A stretch of 64,000 bases of DNA from Primorskyibacter marinus (GCF_003313245.1 NZ_QJSD01000011.1:42623-106622), one strand, 5' to 3'. Counted from the stretch's first letter, positions 49,783 through 59,345 are shown. Program-made: numbers and translations. Notes: generated by a model from the sequence alone, not told the origin.

Positions 49783-51564
49783 ATGAGCGATACGCGTGCA
49801 AACAAGCGATTCCGGTCTCAGGAATGGTTCGATAATCCCAACAATCCCGGCATGACCGCGCTCTATGTCGAGCGGTATCAGAACCAGGCTTTCACCCGCG
49901 ACGAATTGCAGGGCGAACGTCCCGTGATCGGCATTGCCCAGACCGGCAGTGACCTGACGCCGTGCAACAAGATCCACGTTTTCCTGATGGACCGGGTCAA
50001 GGCGGGCATCCGCGACGCAGGCGGCATCCCGATGGAATTTCCGGTGCATCCGATCCAGGAAACCGGCAAACGGCCGACGGCTGCGCTGGACCGCAACCTG
50101 CAATATCTCAGCCTTGTCGAGGTGCTGCATGGCTATCCGATTGACGGCGTGGTGCTGACAACCGGCTGTGACAAGACCACGCCGGCCATGCTGATGGGGG
50201 CCGCAACGGTAGATCTGCCCGCCATTGCGCTGAACGGTGGCCCGATGCTGGACGGCTGGTGGAACGGCAAACTGGCGGGGTCCGGCACCATCGTCTGGGA
50301 AAGCCGCCGCCTGCTGGCCGAAGGCAAGATCGACTACGAAGAATTCATGAGCCGGGTCTGCGCGTCCGCCCCCAGCTTGGGCCATTGCAACACGATGGGC
50401 ACCGCCAGTACGATGAACGCCATGGCCGAGGCGCTGGGCATGTCGCTCACCACCTGTTCGGCGATCCCCGCACCGTTCCGCGAGCGGATGAACATGGCTT
50501 ACCAGACCGGTCGCCGCATCGTTGATATGGTCTATGACGACCTCAAACCCTCGGACATCCTGACGCGCGAGGCGTTCGAAAACGCCATTGTCGTGAACTC
50601 CGCGATTGGCGGATCGACCAACGCACCGCCGCATTTGCAGGCCGTTGCACGTCATGCCGGGGTGGAACTGGATGTGACCGATTGGCAGAAGATCGGCTTC
50701 GATGTGCCGCTGCTGGTCAATATGCAGCCCGCGGGCGAATATCTGGGCGAAAGCTTCTACCGCGCGGGCGGGGTGCCTGCCGTGATGGGAGAGCTGAAAA
50801 AGGCGGGCCGCCTGCACGAAGGCGTGATGACCGTCACCGGCAAAGCCATGAGCGAGAACCTGTCCGGCTGGGAAAGCCGCGATACGCGCGTCATCAAGAC
50901 TTACGATGATCCGATGCGGAAGAATGCAGGCTTTCTTGTGCTGACCGGCAATCTGTTTGACTCAGCGCTGATGAAAACCTCGGTCATTTCGCCGGACTTC
51001 CAGAAACGCTTCCTGTCCGACCCCGGCAGCGAAGGCATCTACGAGGCGCGGGCCATCGTCTTTGAAGGCCCCGAAGATTACCACGACCGGTTGAACGACC
51101 CGTCGCTGGAGATTGACGAGAACTGCATCCTGTTTATCCGCAACGTTGGCTGTGTGGGCTATCCCGGTTCTGCCGAGGTGGTGAACATGCAGCCGCCGGA
51201 TGCCGTGATCAAGCGCGGCGTGCAGCACTTGCCCACCGTGGGGGATGGCCGACAGTCAGGCACGTCTGAAAGCCCCTCGATCCTGAATGCCTCGCCCGAG
51301 GCGGTGGTGGGCGGCGGTCTGGCCTATCTGAAAACCGGCGACCGTGTACGATTGAACCTCAACGACTCGACGCTGAATGCGCTGGTGGATGACGCTGACT
51401 GGCAGGCGCGCATTGACGCGTGGGACGCGCCAGAGATCACCAGCCAAACCCCGTGGCAAGAGATCTACCGCACCCATGTCGGGCAGCTTTCGGATGGCGG
51501 CTGTCTGGAACTGGCCACCACCTATCAACGGGTTGTTCGCAACCTGCCACGCGACAACCATTAA
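49783..51564 (+). CDS. IlvD/Edd-family pentonate dehydratase (XylD-like)
   Basis: This 593-residue enzyme has the cluster ligands Cys61 (GSDLTPCNKIH), Cys129 (TTGCDKTTPA) and Cys202 (GHCNTMGTAST), the spacing of [2Fe-2S] pentonate dehydratases. It also has VNMQPAGEYLGE and LPTVGDGRQSGTS. It is of the length and type of Caulobacter XylD (D-xylonate dehydratase) and L-arabinonate dehydratase, producing 2-keto-3-deoxy-pentonate. Its product would be handled by the XylX-like or DHDPS-family enzymes of the minus operon. It begins its own unit behind operator box 5 and is followed by an SDR after 12 nt. Confidence 0.9.
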   Translation: MSDTRANKRFRSQEWFDNPNNPGMTALYVERYQNQAFTRDELQGERPVIGIAQTGSDLTPCNKIHVFLMDRVKAGIRDAGGIPMEFPVHPIQETGKRPTAALDRNLQYLSLVEVLHGYPIDGVVLTTGCDKTTPAMLMGAATVDLPAIALNGGPMLDGWWNGKLAGSGTIVWESRRLLAEGKIDYEEFMSRVCASAPSLGHCNTMGTASTMNAMAEALGMSLTTCSAIPAPFRERMNMAYQTGRRIVDMVYDDLKPSDILTREAFENAIVVNSAIGGSTNAPPHLQAVARHAGVELDVTDWQKIGFDVPLLVNMQPAGEYLGESFYRAGGVPAVMGELKKAGRLHEGVMTVTGKAMSENLSGWESRDTRVIKTYDDPMRKNAGFLVLTGNLFDSALMKTSVISPDFQKRFLSDPGSEGIYEARAIVFEGPEDYHDRLNDPSLEIDENCILFIRNVGCVGYPGSAEVVNMQPPDAVIKRGVQHLPTVGDGRQSGTSESPSILNASPEAVVGGGLAYLKTGDRVRLNLNDSTLNALVDDADWQARIDAWDAPEITSQTPWQEIYRTHVGQLSDGGCLELATTYQRVVRNLPRDNH

Positions 51565-51576
51565 AGGGCCTGACAC

Positions 51577-52320
51577 ATGAGCGACCCCAAAAGCATCATC
51601 ATTACCGGCGCGGGCAGCGGTATCGGACAGTCCACCGCGCACACGTTTCTGGACGCGGGCTGGAAGGTCGGCCTTGTCGGTCGCCGCGCGCAGGCGCTGG
51701 AAGACACCGCTGGCAACTATGAAAACGCATTGGTGCTGTCAGGTGACGTGACCGTGCCGGATGAGGTCGACGCGATCTTCGCCAAGGCGGCGGGTGAATG
51801 GGGGCGGGTGGATGCGCTGTTCAACAATGCCGGCGTCAGCCTGCCAGGCGCGCCCATTGACGAGATCGCCGTCGAGGATTGGATGAACCTGATGAGCGTC
51901 AACCTGAATGGGTCGTTCCTGTGCGCCCGTGCGGCCTTTGGCCAGATGCGGCGGCAGGATCCGCAGGGCGGACGGATCATCAATAACGGGTCGATCTCGG
52001 CGCATGTGCCGCGCTGGGGCTCGGCGCCCTATACGGCCTCCAAACACGCGATCACCGGGCTGACACGTTCGCTTTCACTGGACGGCCGGGCGTTCAACAT
52101 CGCCTGCGGTCAGATCGACATTGGCAATGCGCTGACAGAGATGGCGCGCAAGATGACCAAGGGCGTGCCGCAGGCCGATGGGTCCATCGCGGTAGAGCCG
52201 GTGATGGATGTGTCCAATGTTGGCAAATCCGTCCTGCATATGGCGTCGCTGCCGTTAGAGGCGAACGTCCAGTTCATGACCGTGATGGCCAGCGCGATGC
52301 CCTATATCGGGCGCGGTTGA
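51577..52320 (+). CDS. SDR oxidoreductase, sugar dehydrogenase-like
   Basis: This 247-residue SDR has ITGAGSGIGQSTAHTFL (9-25), NNAGVSLPG, NNGSISA and YTASKHA. It could be the first, sugar-oxidising step (aldose to lactone) of the oxidative pentose route, since it is cotranscribed with the XylD-like dehydratase and the SMP-30 lactonase is in the same island. Substrate is inferred from context only. It is the last gene of the island on this strand. Confidence 0.85.
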   Translation: MSDPKSIIITGAGSGIGQSTAHTFLDAGWKVGLVGRRAQALEDTAGNYENALVLSGDVTVPDEVDAIFAKAAGEWGRVDALFNNAGVSLPGAPIDEIAVEDWMNLMSVNLNGSFLCARAAFGQMRRQDPQGGRIINNGSISAHVPRWGSAPYTASKHAITGLTRSLSLDGRAFNIACGQIDIGNALTEMARKMTKGVPQADGSIAVEPVMDVSNVGKSVLHMASLPLEANVQFMTVMASAMPYIGRG

Positions 52321-52342
52321 TCGCAGCGCCACGATCGGCGGT

Positions 52343-52516
52343 TCAAGCCTCGGGCAGATCCCGCCGCGAGAGGACAAAGCAAACGTCGGGGCGGCCCAGT
52401 CCGGCCGCCCGTCCCAAGCGTCGCGCCGCATGGCCGGCAGCGCCGAAAACCTCCCTTTTCAACCGATCCAGGCGCGCCGCGATGCGTGCCCAAATGGCCT
52501 CGTTTTCTCGGGGCAT
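52343..52516 (-). CDS. doubtful small ORF between the island and the BCCT gene
   Basis: This 57-codon frame (MPRENEAIWARI to LSRRDLPEA) is Arg/Ala-rich and looks helical. No ribosome binding site is visible and the same frame is open upstream, so it could be the tail of a decayed gene. It lies in the 375-bp gap after the last SDR, where I see nothing better supported. Confidence 0.25.
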   Translation of the reverse strand: MPRENEAIWARIAARLDRLKREVFGAAGHAARRLGRAAGLGRPDVCFVLSRRDLPEA

Positions 52517-52695
52517 GAAGCGGCGCGCGGCAGCGAAGACCAAGCCGCGGACCACGCCCAATCCAGAGGACAAGCCAAGACGCTTACCCGTAAAACTTGC
52601 AGTGTGCAGGTGAGCGTGCAACTCTGCACCGATAGAAAAAGATACGAGACGGACGTGCAAATGTACGCTGGAAACTGAACACAGCAGGAGACCCC

Positions 52696-54309
52696 ATGGT
52701 AGATCCGGCAAGCGACAGTGGCGAAATCGAAACGGATTTTGAGATTGGCCAAGACAATATAGACGGCAATCTTGGACCTCTGGGGTTCGATATTCACAAT
52801 CCGGTATTTGTCATTTCCGGTCTCACCGCAGTCGTCTTTGTGATCCTCACACTGATCTTTCCGCAGCAGGCGGGGGCCACATTCGCGGCGGTACGCGACT
52901 TTTCGATCAGCAAACTTGACTGGTTCTTCATGATCGTCGTGAATTTCTTCGTGATATTCTGTATCGCATTGATCTTTATGCCAATGTCGAAGGTCAAGCT
53001 GGGCGGACAGGACGCCGTGCCGGAATATTCCTATCTGGCATGGTTTGCGATGCTTTTCGCGGCCGGTATGGGGATCGGCCTGCTGTTTTTCGGGGTTCTT
53101 GAACCTGTCTACCATATGAACGTCTCGGGGCCCTTGGGCGTTGCCTCTCCCATTGCGGAAGATGGCAGCATCATCGCCGAAAACGTCGAGGCCGCGCGCG
53201 CCATGGGGCTGGCGGCAACCTTCTACCACTGGGGGCTGCACGGCTGGGCCGTCTATGCCATCATGGCGCTGGCATTGGCGCTTTTCACCTATAACAAGGG
53301 TTTGCCGTTCTCTATCCGCTCTTGCTTTTACCCGATCCTGGGTGATCGCGTCTGGGGCTGGTGGGGCCATTGCATCGATATTCTGGCGGTTTTTGCCACG
53401 CTGTTCGGGCTGGCGACGTCCCTGGGCCTTGGCGCACAACAGGCCAATGCAGGTTTCAACTTTGCCTTCGGGCTGGAAATCTCGACCAACGCACAGGTAG
53501 TCATCATCATTCTGGTGACGGCGGTGGCGCTGGTGTCGGTCTATCGCGGCCTTGATGGCGGCGTGAAAGTTCTTTCTGAGTTCAACATGATCCTTGCGGT
53601 CCTGTTCTTTTTCTTTGTCCTCCTCGTTGGTCCGACTCTGGTTGGTCTGAACGGGTTTTGGACAGGGCTGCTTGCCTACACCCGTGAAATCATTCCGCTG
53701 TCGAACCCGATTGGTCGCACGGACGATGCGTATCGCGAAAGCTGGACCGCGTTCTATTGGGCGTGGTGGATCTCTTGGGCACCGTTCGTCGGCATGTTCA
53801 TCGCCCGCGTTTCCCGAGGCCGCACGGTGCGAGAGTTCATCATCTGCGTCTTGCTGATCCCGTCGCTTATCATCTTCATCTGGATGGGGGTGTTCGGCGG
53901 TGTTGCGATTGATCAGATTATTACCAGCCCCGAAACGTCGCTGGTCAAGGCCAATGTGATCGACAGTTATTCGCCCGAGCTTTCGCTCTTTGGCATGCTC
54001 AACGAATTGCCATTCACCAAGGTCGCCTCGACGATCGCCATTTTCCTTGCGCTTGTGTTTTTCGTGACATCCTCGGATTCCGGTTCGCTTGTGGTCGATA
54101 CGATCACGGCGGGTGGCAAGGTCGATGCCCCGGTGCCACAGCGCATCTTCTGGTGTGTCGTCGAAGGGCTGATCGCCATTGTGCTTTTGATCGGTGGTGG
54201 TTTGTCAGCCCTACAGGCGGGTGTTACAGCCACCGGCCTGCCATTCTCGGTCCTCATGCTGGTGATGTGCTACACGATCTTCAAGGGCCTTCGCAGCGAA
54301 CCACGGTAG
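52696..54309 (+). CDS. BCCT-family osmolyte transporter (glycine betaine/choline/DMSP type)
   Basis: This is a 537-residue protein with 12 TM helices. It has the glycine-rich MGIGLLFFGVLEPVYH in TM3 (about 124-140) and the tryptophan-rich box YWAWWISWAPFVGMFIARVSRGR (about 353-375). The M-G-I-G version of the TM3 motif fits Na+-coupled betaine-type carriers rather than proton-coupled choline carriers. A hydrophilic acidic N-terminus of about 35 residues precedes TM1. The ATG at 52696 has GGAG upstream. Substrate probably glycine betaine or a similar onium compound. Confidence 0.92.
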   Translation: MVDPASDSGEIETDFEIGQDNIDGNLGPLGFDIHNPVFVISGLTAVVFVILTLIFPQQAGATFAAVRDFSISKLDWFFMIVVNFFVIFCIALIFMPMSKVKLGGQDAVPEYSYLAWFAMLFAAGMGIGLLFFGVLEPVYHMNVSGPLGVASPIAEDGSIIAENVEAARAMGLAATFYHWGLHGWAVYAIMALALALFTYNKGLPFSIRSCFYPILGDRVWGWWGHCIDILAVFATLFGLATSLGLGAQQANAGFNFAFGLEISTNAQVVIIILVTAVALVSVYRGLDGGVKVLSEFNMILAVLFFFFVLLVGPTLVGLNGFWTGLLAYTREIIPLSNPIGRTDDAYRESWTAFYWAWWISWAPFVGMFIARVSRGRTVREFIICVLLIPSLIIFIWMGVFGGVAIDQIITSPETSLVKANVIDSYSPELSLFGMLNELPFTKVASTIAIFLALVFFVTSSDSGSLVVDTITAGGKVDAPVPQRIFWCVVEGLIAIVLLIGGGLSALQAGVTATGLPFSVLMLVMCYTIFKGLRSEPR

Positions 54310-54457
54310 GCAATATCTGGCGATGGTGCCAAGGCGTCATGCGGCCACGCTACGACAGCAGCCATGCGGTGGGCCGCCTACCGCTTAATTCAGGCTTCGT
54401 GTCTGGCCTCTGCTGCCGCGTCCCCTTATCAGGGTGAGTGGCGGTGCGAGGGGCGGA

Positions 54458-55339
54458 ATGCGGAAATCACAGTTGTTCATTGGCGTCGATAGCGGTGGCA
54501 CATTGTGCCGGGCAGTCATCGAAGGCCCGCGGGGCCGGGTCGAGACCGCCGCACCGGGGTGCAACTGGACCACCGATCCGGCCCGGACCATTGCCGCGAT
54601 CCGCGCGGTCTTGCGATCATGTGCGGTGAAGGCCGGTCTTGCCGAGGCAGAGCTGCGCCATGCGCGCGCACATATCGGTGCCGCAGGGATTGTCAGCAGC
54701 AGTGACGCAACCGCCTTGAGCCGGGCGCTTGACGACCTGCTTGGCGAGGTCACGGCAAGCGAAGATCTTGAGTGCGCCGTCGCGGGGGCTTTGGGGCCAT
54801 CTGGCGACGGGTTTGTCGCTGGGTTGGGAACAGGCTCTTTCCTCGCTGGCCGTCAGCAAGGCACGGTCCGGCGTGTGGGCGGTTGGGGACTCGTGCTGGG
54901 GGATGAAGCGTCGGGGGCTTGGCTTGGCCGGGCGCTGCTGGCGCGTGCCTTGCATGTTCGTGACGGGCTGGCAGAGCCGTCGGCGCTGGTTGCCAAGGTG
55001 ATGGACAGGTTCGGCAACGATCCGGCCGCGCTTGTGCGGTTCGCGTCAACCGCCACCCCAGCGGATTTTGCGGTATTTGCCCCCTTGATCGCCGAAGCAT
55101 TGGATGCGGGAGACCCGGCTGCCGCCGATCTGTTGAACACCGGGGCAGGGTGGATCGAGCGCGGACTGCACAGGCTTGGTTGGCGACCCGGTGCGCGGTT
55201 ATGTCTGTTGGGAGGCTTGGGACCGCTCTATACCCGCGCTTTGCCCGCGCAATTATCAGAGGCAGTCGCGCCGCCGGTCGGCACCGCGCTTGACGGTGCG
55301 CTTGCGCTGGCCCGGCAGGCAGGCGCTGCACAGGGCTGA
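54458..55339 (+). CDS. BadF/BadG/BcrA/BcrD-type sugar kinase (N-acetylglucosamine kinase-like)
   Basis: This is a 293-residue ASKHA-fold kinase. Its phosphate 1 motif is FIGVDSGGTLCRAVI (7-21); IGAAGIVSS, VAGLGTGSFLAGR and GDEASGAWLGRALL (about 147-160) mark the ATP-binding core. Relatives phosphorylate N-acetylglucosamine or similar amino sugars released by cell-wall turnover. ATG 54458 is chosen over GTG 54434 because of the GAGGGGCGGA sequence upstream. It converges on the exonuclease gene. Confidence 0.82.
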   Translation: MRKSQLFIGVDSGGTLCRAVIEGPRGRVETAAPGCNWTTDPARTIAAIRAVLRSCAVKAGLAEAELRHARAHIGAAGIVSSSDATALSRALDDLLGEVTASEDLECAVAGALGPSGDGFVAGLGTGSFLAGRQQGTVRRVGGWGLVLGDEASGAWLGRALLARALHVRDGLAEPSALVAKVMDRFGNDPAALVRFASTATPADFAVFAPLIAEALDAGDPAAADLLNTGAGWIERGLHRLGWRPGARLCLLGGLGPLYTRALPAQLSEAVAPPVGTALDGALALARQAGAAQG

Positions 55340-55361
55340 GCGAACCCCGGCGAAGGCGCTA

Positions 55362-56759
55362 TTAATTCATGTCCTGCAACAATCGTCCATGACGGCGCGT
55401 CTCTTCGATGACATCGCCAAAGCTGCGCATACCGCAGCCTTCGAGCATCGGCAACATCTGCACCAGCGCCTGGGCCGTGGCAATCGCGTCGCCAAGCGCC
55501 GTGTGGCGATGCCTCTCGGGGATCTCTATTTTCAGGCGCTTGCACAGCGCGTCCAGCGTATGCGGCTCGTTTGCCCCGAACAGCACCGCCGACAGCAGCA
55601 CCGTGTCCAGAATGGGGTGATCCCAGACCAATCCGCATTTCCCGGCATGGCGGCGCAGAAAAGCCATGTCGAAGGGCGCGTTATGCGCCACGATCACCGA
55701 ATTGCGGGCAAAGTGGTGAAACCGGCCGGCTGCGCGGACAATATCGGGGGCGTCCTGCACCATCCTGTCGGATACGCCATGCACCTGCGTCGTGGATGCA
55801 GGGATCGGAATGCCGGGATTGACCAACTGGTTGATCTCTTCGCCGGCAACAATGCGGCCATTGACGATGCGCACGGCACCGATCTGGACGATCTCGTCTT
55901 TATGCGGCAACAGGCCGGTCGTTTCGGTATCAAACACCGTATAAACCAAGGACCGCAGCGGCGTTGTGGCCAGATCGCCGGTCGGGCGTTGTCCGAGAAG
56001 CTCGAAATCATAGACCAGCGGACGCGCGACGTTGGGGGAGGCGTGCATGGTCTGCCCCTCTATCAGAAGCATGTAGTCGCCATCGTCCAGCGATTTGAGC
56101 ACGGCTTCGAAGACCAGCCCGTCGTCCAGGCCTTTCAACTCGAATTTCTGTTCCAGCCCGGTCTTGTTCATCCGGTCCAGCCCGGCACGCAGGCTGTTTT
56201 CGTCGAAATAGTCAAATAGCGGCGCATTGAGCCGGGGCACCCCGCCCTGGGCCAGAACCTCGGCGGCCTGTCCGTCATACAGCACGATCTGATGCGCGGC
56301 ATTGGCCAGAATTGTGGCCACGGGAATTTCGGTCAGCAGGGCGGTCAGGCGGGTCTTTTCCTCGGCCAGCCGCGAGGTTTCGTATGTGACGGCGCGCGCG
56401 GTCTCCATGGCGCTGTCGGAAATCCGGCGGGTGACCGCGTGAACCGCCGGGGCAAGGTCACCCAGAAATCGCGCCGAATATGTGTCCACGTCGACATCCA
56501 CGCCGGTATGGGCGCGTGTGCGCATTGAGGCCGCCAGCCGCTGGATCGGCTTCACCACGATTTCGTCAAAGGCCAACCAAGCCGCGACGGTAAGTGCGGT
56601 CAGCGCAAAGCTGCCCGAAATACCCGCCAGCACGATTGCGCCGCTCAGATCGTCAGGGTTGCGCGACACGCCAAGCCATAATGCGCCCCACAGGATTGCC
56701 AGACCGCTTACCGCGATGAGGCAGAAGAACAGAAAGACCCGCGTTCGCAAAGAAAACAT
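55362..56759 (-). CDS. membrane-anchored DnaQ-like 3'-5' exonuclease with HAMP/PAS-like region
   Basis: This is a 465-residue protein. TM helices lie at about 7-30 and 42-66 and are followed by a HAMP-like helical linker (to about 130) and a PAS-like domain (about 140-235). The C-terminal DEDDh exonuclease (about 270-455) has Asp277/Glu279 (FDTETTGL), Asp364 (HNAPFDMAFL), His419 and Asp424 (HRHTALGDA). The exonuclease resembles DNA polymerase III epsilon, but the membrane sensor-like front end is unusual for a DNA repair enzyme. It is followed upstream by an unknown membrane protein gene (56763) 3 nt away, so the pair is an operon. Confidence 0.85.
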   Translation of the reverse strand: MFSLRTRVFLFFCLIAVSGLAILWGALWLGVSRNPDDLSGAIVLAGISGSFALTALTVAAWLAFDEIVVKPIQRLAASMRTRAHTGVDVDVDTYSARFLGDLAPAVHAVTRRISDSAMETARAVTYETSRLAEEKTRLTALLTEIPVATILANAAHQIVLYDGQAAEVLAQGGVPRLNAPLFDYFDENSLRAGLDRMNKTGLEQKFELKGLDDGLVFEAVLKSLDDGDYMLLIEGQTMHASPNVARPLVYDFELLGQRPTGDLATTPLRSLVYTVFDTETTGLLPHKDEIVQIGAVRIVNGRIVAGEEINQLVNPGIPIPASTTQVHGVSDRMVQDAPDIVRAAGRFHHFARNSVIVAHNAPFDMAFLRRHAGKCGLVWDHPILDTVLLSAVLFGANEPHTLDALCKRLKIEIPERHRHTALGDAIATAQALVQMLPMLEGCGMRSFGDVIEETRRHGRLLQDMN

Positions 56760-56762
56760 GCG

Positions 56763-57269
56763 CTACCCCTCTTTACAGATCGACGCGACAAAAGGATCGT
56801 CCGCGCCGACCTCTCGCCAGCGCAGGTTTTGCGTTTCCAGCCCGCTTTCGCCTGGATCGGCGCGGGCGTTGCGGTCGCAATCCACCATGATCTGAACGGC
56901 TGTGGTGGGCTTCCAGCGACCGTAGAACAACAGATCGGCCAGCCGCATCTGCGGTTGTTCGGCATTGGCCTGCACCCCGGCGCGGTCCAGGGCGATGAAG
57001 CGGTTGATATAAGGCACGACATAGGTCCAGGGACGGTATGCAGCACGGCTTTCGACGGTTTCGATCACCTCAAGCCGGTCTGGCATGTTCTGCGTCGTGC
57101 GCCCGTACCACGCATATTCGCTGGAGATGGTCATGGTCAGCATCGCCGCCCCTGCCGCGACCGGGACCAGCCAGCGGGGCAAACGGTTTCCGGTTATCCG
57201 GTTGAGCAGCATCATTATGCCCGCCCCCGCAATGCCGGCCACGAAGGTGGCGATCAGTTCCAGAAACAT
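56763..57269 (-). CDS. uncharacterised membrane protein
   Basis: This is a 168-residue protein with two N-terminal hydrophobic segments (about 3-22 and 34-50) and a soluble C-terminal domain of about 110 residues containing a hydrophobic-aromatic YVVPYINRFIALDR stretch (about 83-96). I do not recognise the domain. It lies 3 nt upstream of the exonuclease gene on the same strand, so the two are likely cotranscribed and may work together at the membrane. Confidence 0.7.
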   Translation of the reverse strand: MFLELIATFVAGIAGAGIMMLLNRITGNRLPRWLVPVAAGAAMLTMTISSEYAWYGRTTQNMPDRLEVIETVESRAAYRPWTYVVPYINRFIALDRAGVQANAEQPQMRLADLLFYGRWKPTTAVQIMVDCDRNARADPGESGLETQNLRWREVGADDPFVASICKEG

Positions 57270-57412
57270 CGCTTACTCTTCCCTTTAATGGTCTTTTCCA
57301 GCAAGGCCCAAGGCGTAGCATTTCATGGTTGCCGCTCCAAAGCCTGCCCGTATTGATGACTCTCCCCCGAAACGACAGGAAAGCAATGCTATTTTTGGCT
57401 GACGTGCCAGCG

Positions 57413-59236
57413 CTATCCCAGCATTCCGCGGCCATGCCCGATGGCAGATTGCATCGTCTTGACCACGACAAAGGCGTTACGCAGATGGCTGCGTTCAAAA
57501 TCCGACAGATCCGAAGGCGACAGATAGTTGTTCGGCGCGGACCCTCCGCGAACCCGAGCGGCCTGATGCGCCAAGCGCCGCTCTGCAATCAGATCGTAAG
57601 CGTCCAGAAGGTCCTGCCCACCTGATGCCGACAACACCCCCGCCGCGATCGCAGATGCCAATCTCGCGCGGGTATTGACCTGTGTAAGCTGCCCCCGAAG
57701 GGCGTAGATCCGCCCAAGATCGACCACCGGCACGACCCCGTTATGCTTCAGATCGACATGGTTCTTGTGCTCGCCCGAACGGATTGTGGCGAAACCGCGC
57801 AGCAGCCCCAGGGGTGGCGCATGTTTCAGCGAGTTGGTCACCATATGCGCCACGAAGATCGAGTTGTCGGAGGCGGCTTTCAGCGTCTCGGTTTGCAGCC
57901 CGTCAAACAGCGAGGTGGTTCCGCCGATCGGGCGCAGGTCAAACATCACGCTGGCCAGCATCTGTGCCTCTGGATCGGGGCGGTTGATCCAGCCTTGGAA
58001 ATAGCCCTGCCAGACCTTCAGCGGCTGGCACCAGCGGGGGTTGTTGGCCATCATGTCGCCAGGACAATAGACATAGCCGCAGGTGTTCAGCCCGTCGCAG
58101 ACAAACTGCGCGAGGTCGTGGAAGTAGGCCATTTGCGCTTCGGTCACGGCATCGTCGATGATCAGGCAATTGTCCTGATCGCTGACGCCGGTCTGTTCCT
58201 GACGGCCCTGACTGCCACAGGCCAGCCAAAGATAGGGCACCGGCGCGGGGCCGATGGCTTGCTCGGCCAGCGTCAGCAGGCGCCGTGTGGCGGTATCGGC
58301 AATGTCGGTGATCAGCCGAGTTACAACCTCGTGCCGGTTGCCGCCTGCCACCAGTTGCACCAAAAGGCGCGGGATGCGGGCGGTGATCTCGGCCATGCGC
58401 GCGGCATCTTCGGCGCTGGAAACCTCGGCCACCAATTCGGCGGAACTGATCGCCTGGAACCGGGTCAGATCGGTCTGGGTGACGATGCCGACCAAAAGAC
58501 CGGCCTCTGTCACCGGCACATGGCCGATGCGACGTTCAAGCATCATGTGCAGAACGTCCGATCCGATGGAGGAGGGCGACAATGTCACGGGGTCCGGGGT
58601 CATCACTTGTGCCACAGGCGTGGTGGCGGGCAACCCCTCGGCCACCACCTTTTCCGCCAGATCGCGCGAGGTGACGATGCCGGTCAATTTGCTGGCGTCG
58701 GTGACGCAGACAGACGAGGTGTGTGCCTTGCGCATCTGCCGGGCGACGTCCTGCACCGTGGCGGTGGGGGGGCAGGTGACGGGCTGACGCGCCATCAGTG
58801 TGTCGACCATGGTGGTGGCAAGATCATGGCGGCGTGGACGGACCGGACCCTTCCTGTTGAAGAAACGTGCGGCGGTGTCACTGTCGTCGATTAACTGCAC
58901 CAGAACATCGCGCGGCAGCACCAGAAGCAGGCTGTCCGTGACCGCGCGAGCCTGTGTCACTGCCACCCCGCCACGCAGCAAGCCACGCTCGCCAAAAGAA
59001 TTTCTTGGGCCGAGCAGGGACACCTGAACGCCATTTGCGTCCTGGATCTCTACCTCGCCCTGATGAATGATATAAAGACCCTGAAGGTCATCGCCCAATT
59101 CGTAGATCGAGGTTCCGACCGATGCCGTTTCCTGCCGAATTTCGGGCAGGATCGCCTCAAGCCGGGGGGCGGGCAGGGTGTCATAAGGATGGATGCCATC
59201 GAGAAAGCGTTTCAGCTCGTCCGGAGTGAGGGTCAT
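57413..59236 (-). CDS. cyclic-nucleotide-binding/CBS/DUF294 nucleotidyltransferase-like regulatory protein
   Basis: This is a 607-residue protein. A cNMP-binding domain (about 12-120) comes first, then a CBS pair (about 150-275; TVQDVARQMRKAHTSSVCV, GIVTSRDLAEKVV, GHVPVTEAGLLVGIV), then the DUF294 nucleotidyltransferase-like domain (about 300-440) with GSQGRQEQTGVSDQDNCL and DUF294_C (about 465-600). Proteins of this type are regularly encoded beside Na+:acetate symporters, as here, and probably regulate the carrier or acetate use in response to nucleotides. The gene lies 109 nt downstream of the symporter. Confidence 0.88.
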   Translation of the reverse strand: MTLTPDELKRFLDGIHPYDTLPAPRLEAILPEIRQETASVGTSIYELGDDLQGLYIIHQGEVEIQDANGVQVSLLGPRNSFGERGLLRGGVAVTQARAVTDSLLLVLPRDVLVQLIDDSDTAARFFNRKGPVRPRRHDLATTMVDTLMARQPVTCPPTATVQDVARQMRKAHTSSVCVTDASKLTGIVTSRDLAEKVVAEGLPATTPVAQVMTPDPVTLSPSSIGSDVLHMMLERRIGHVPVTEAGLLVGIVTQTDLTRFQAISSAELVAEVSSAEDAARMAEITARIPRLLVQLVAGGNRHEVVTRLITDIADTATRRLLTLAEQAIGPAPVPYLWLACGSQGRQEQTGVSDQDNCLIIDDAVTEAQMAYFHDLAQFVCDGLNTCGYVYCPGDMMANNPRWCQPLKVWQGYFQGWINRPDPEAQMLASVMFDLRPIGGTTSLFDGLQTETLKAASDNSIFVAHMVTNSLKHAPPLGLLRGFATIRSGEHKNHVDLKHNGVVPVVDLGRIYALRGQLTQVNTRARLASAIAAGVLSASGGQDLLDAYDLIAERRLAHQAARVRGGSAPNNYLSPSDLSDFERSHLRNAFVVVKTMQSAIGHGRGMLG

Positions 59237-59313
59237 GGGTCTGTCCGTCCCGTCATTTCAAAGAAACTCCTGCCCGAACGTGTCCGGACAGGAGCGAAAG
59301 CTTGGGGCGTAGA

Positions 59314-59334
59314 CCGGGACCGGCATGGTCCCGG
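59314..59334. terminator. hairpin between the symporter and the CBS/DUF294 gene
   Basis: CCGGGACC (59314-59321) and GGTCCCGG (59327-59334) form a perfect 8-bp stem with a 5-nt loop in the gap after the symporter stop. No T run, so it may only reduce read-through. Confidence 0.5.
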
Positions 59335-59345
59335 CCTGTCCACGA

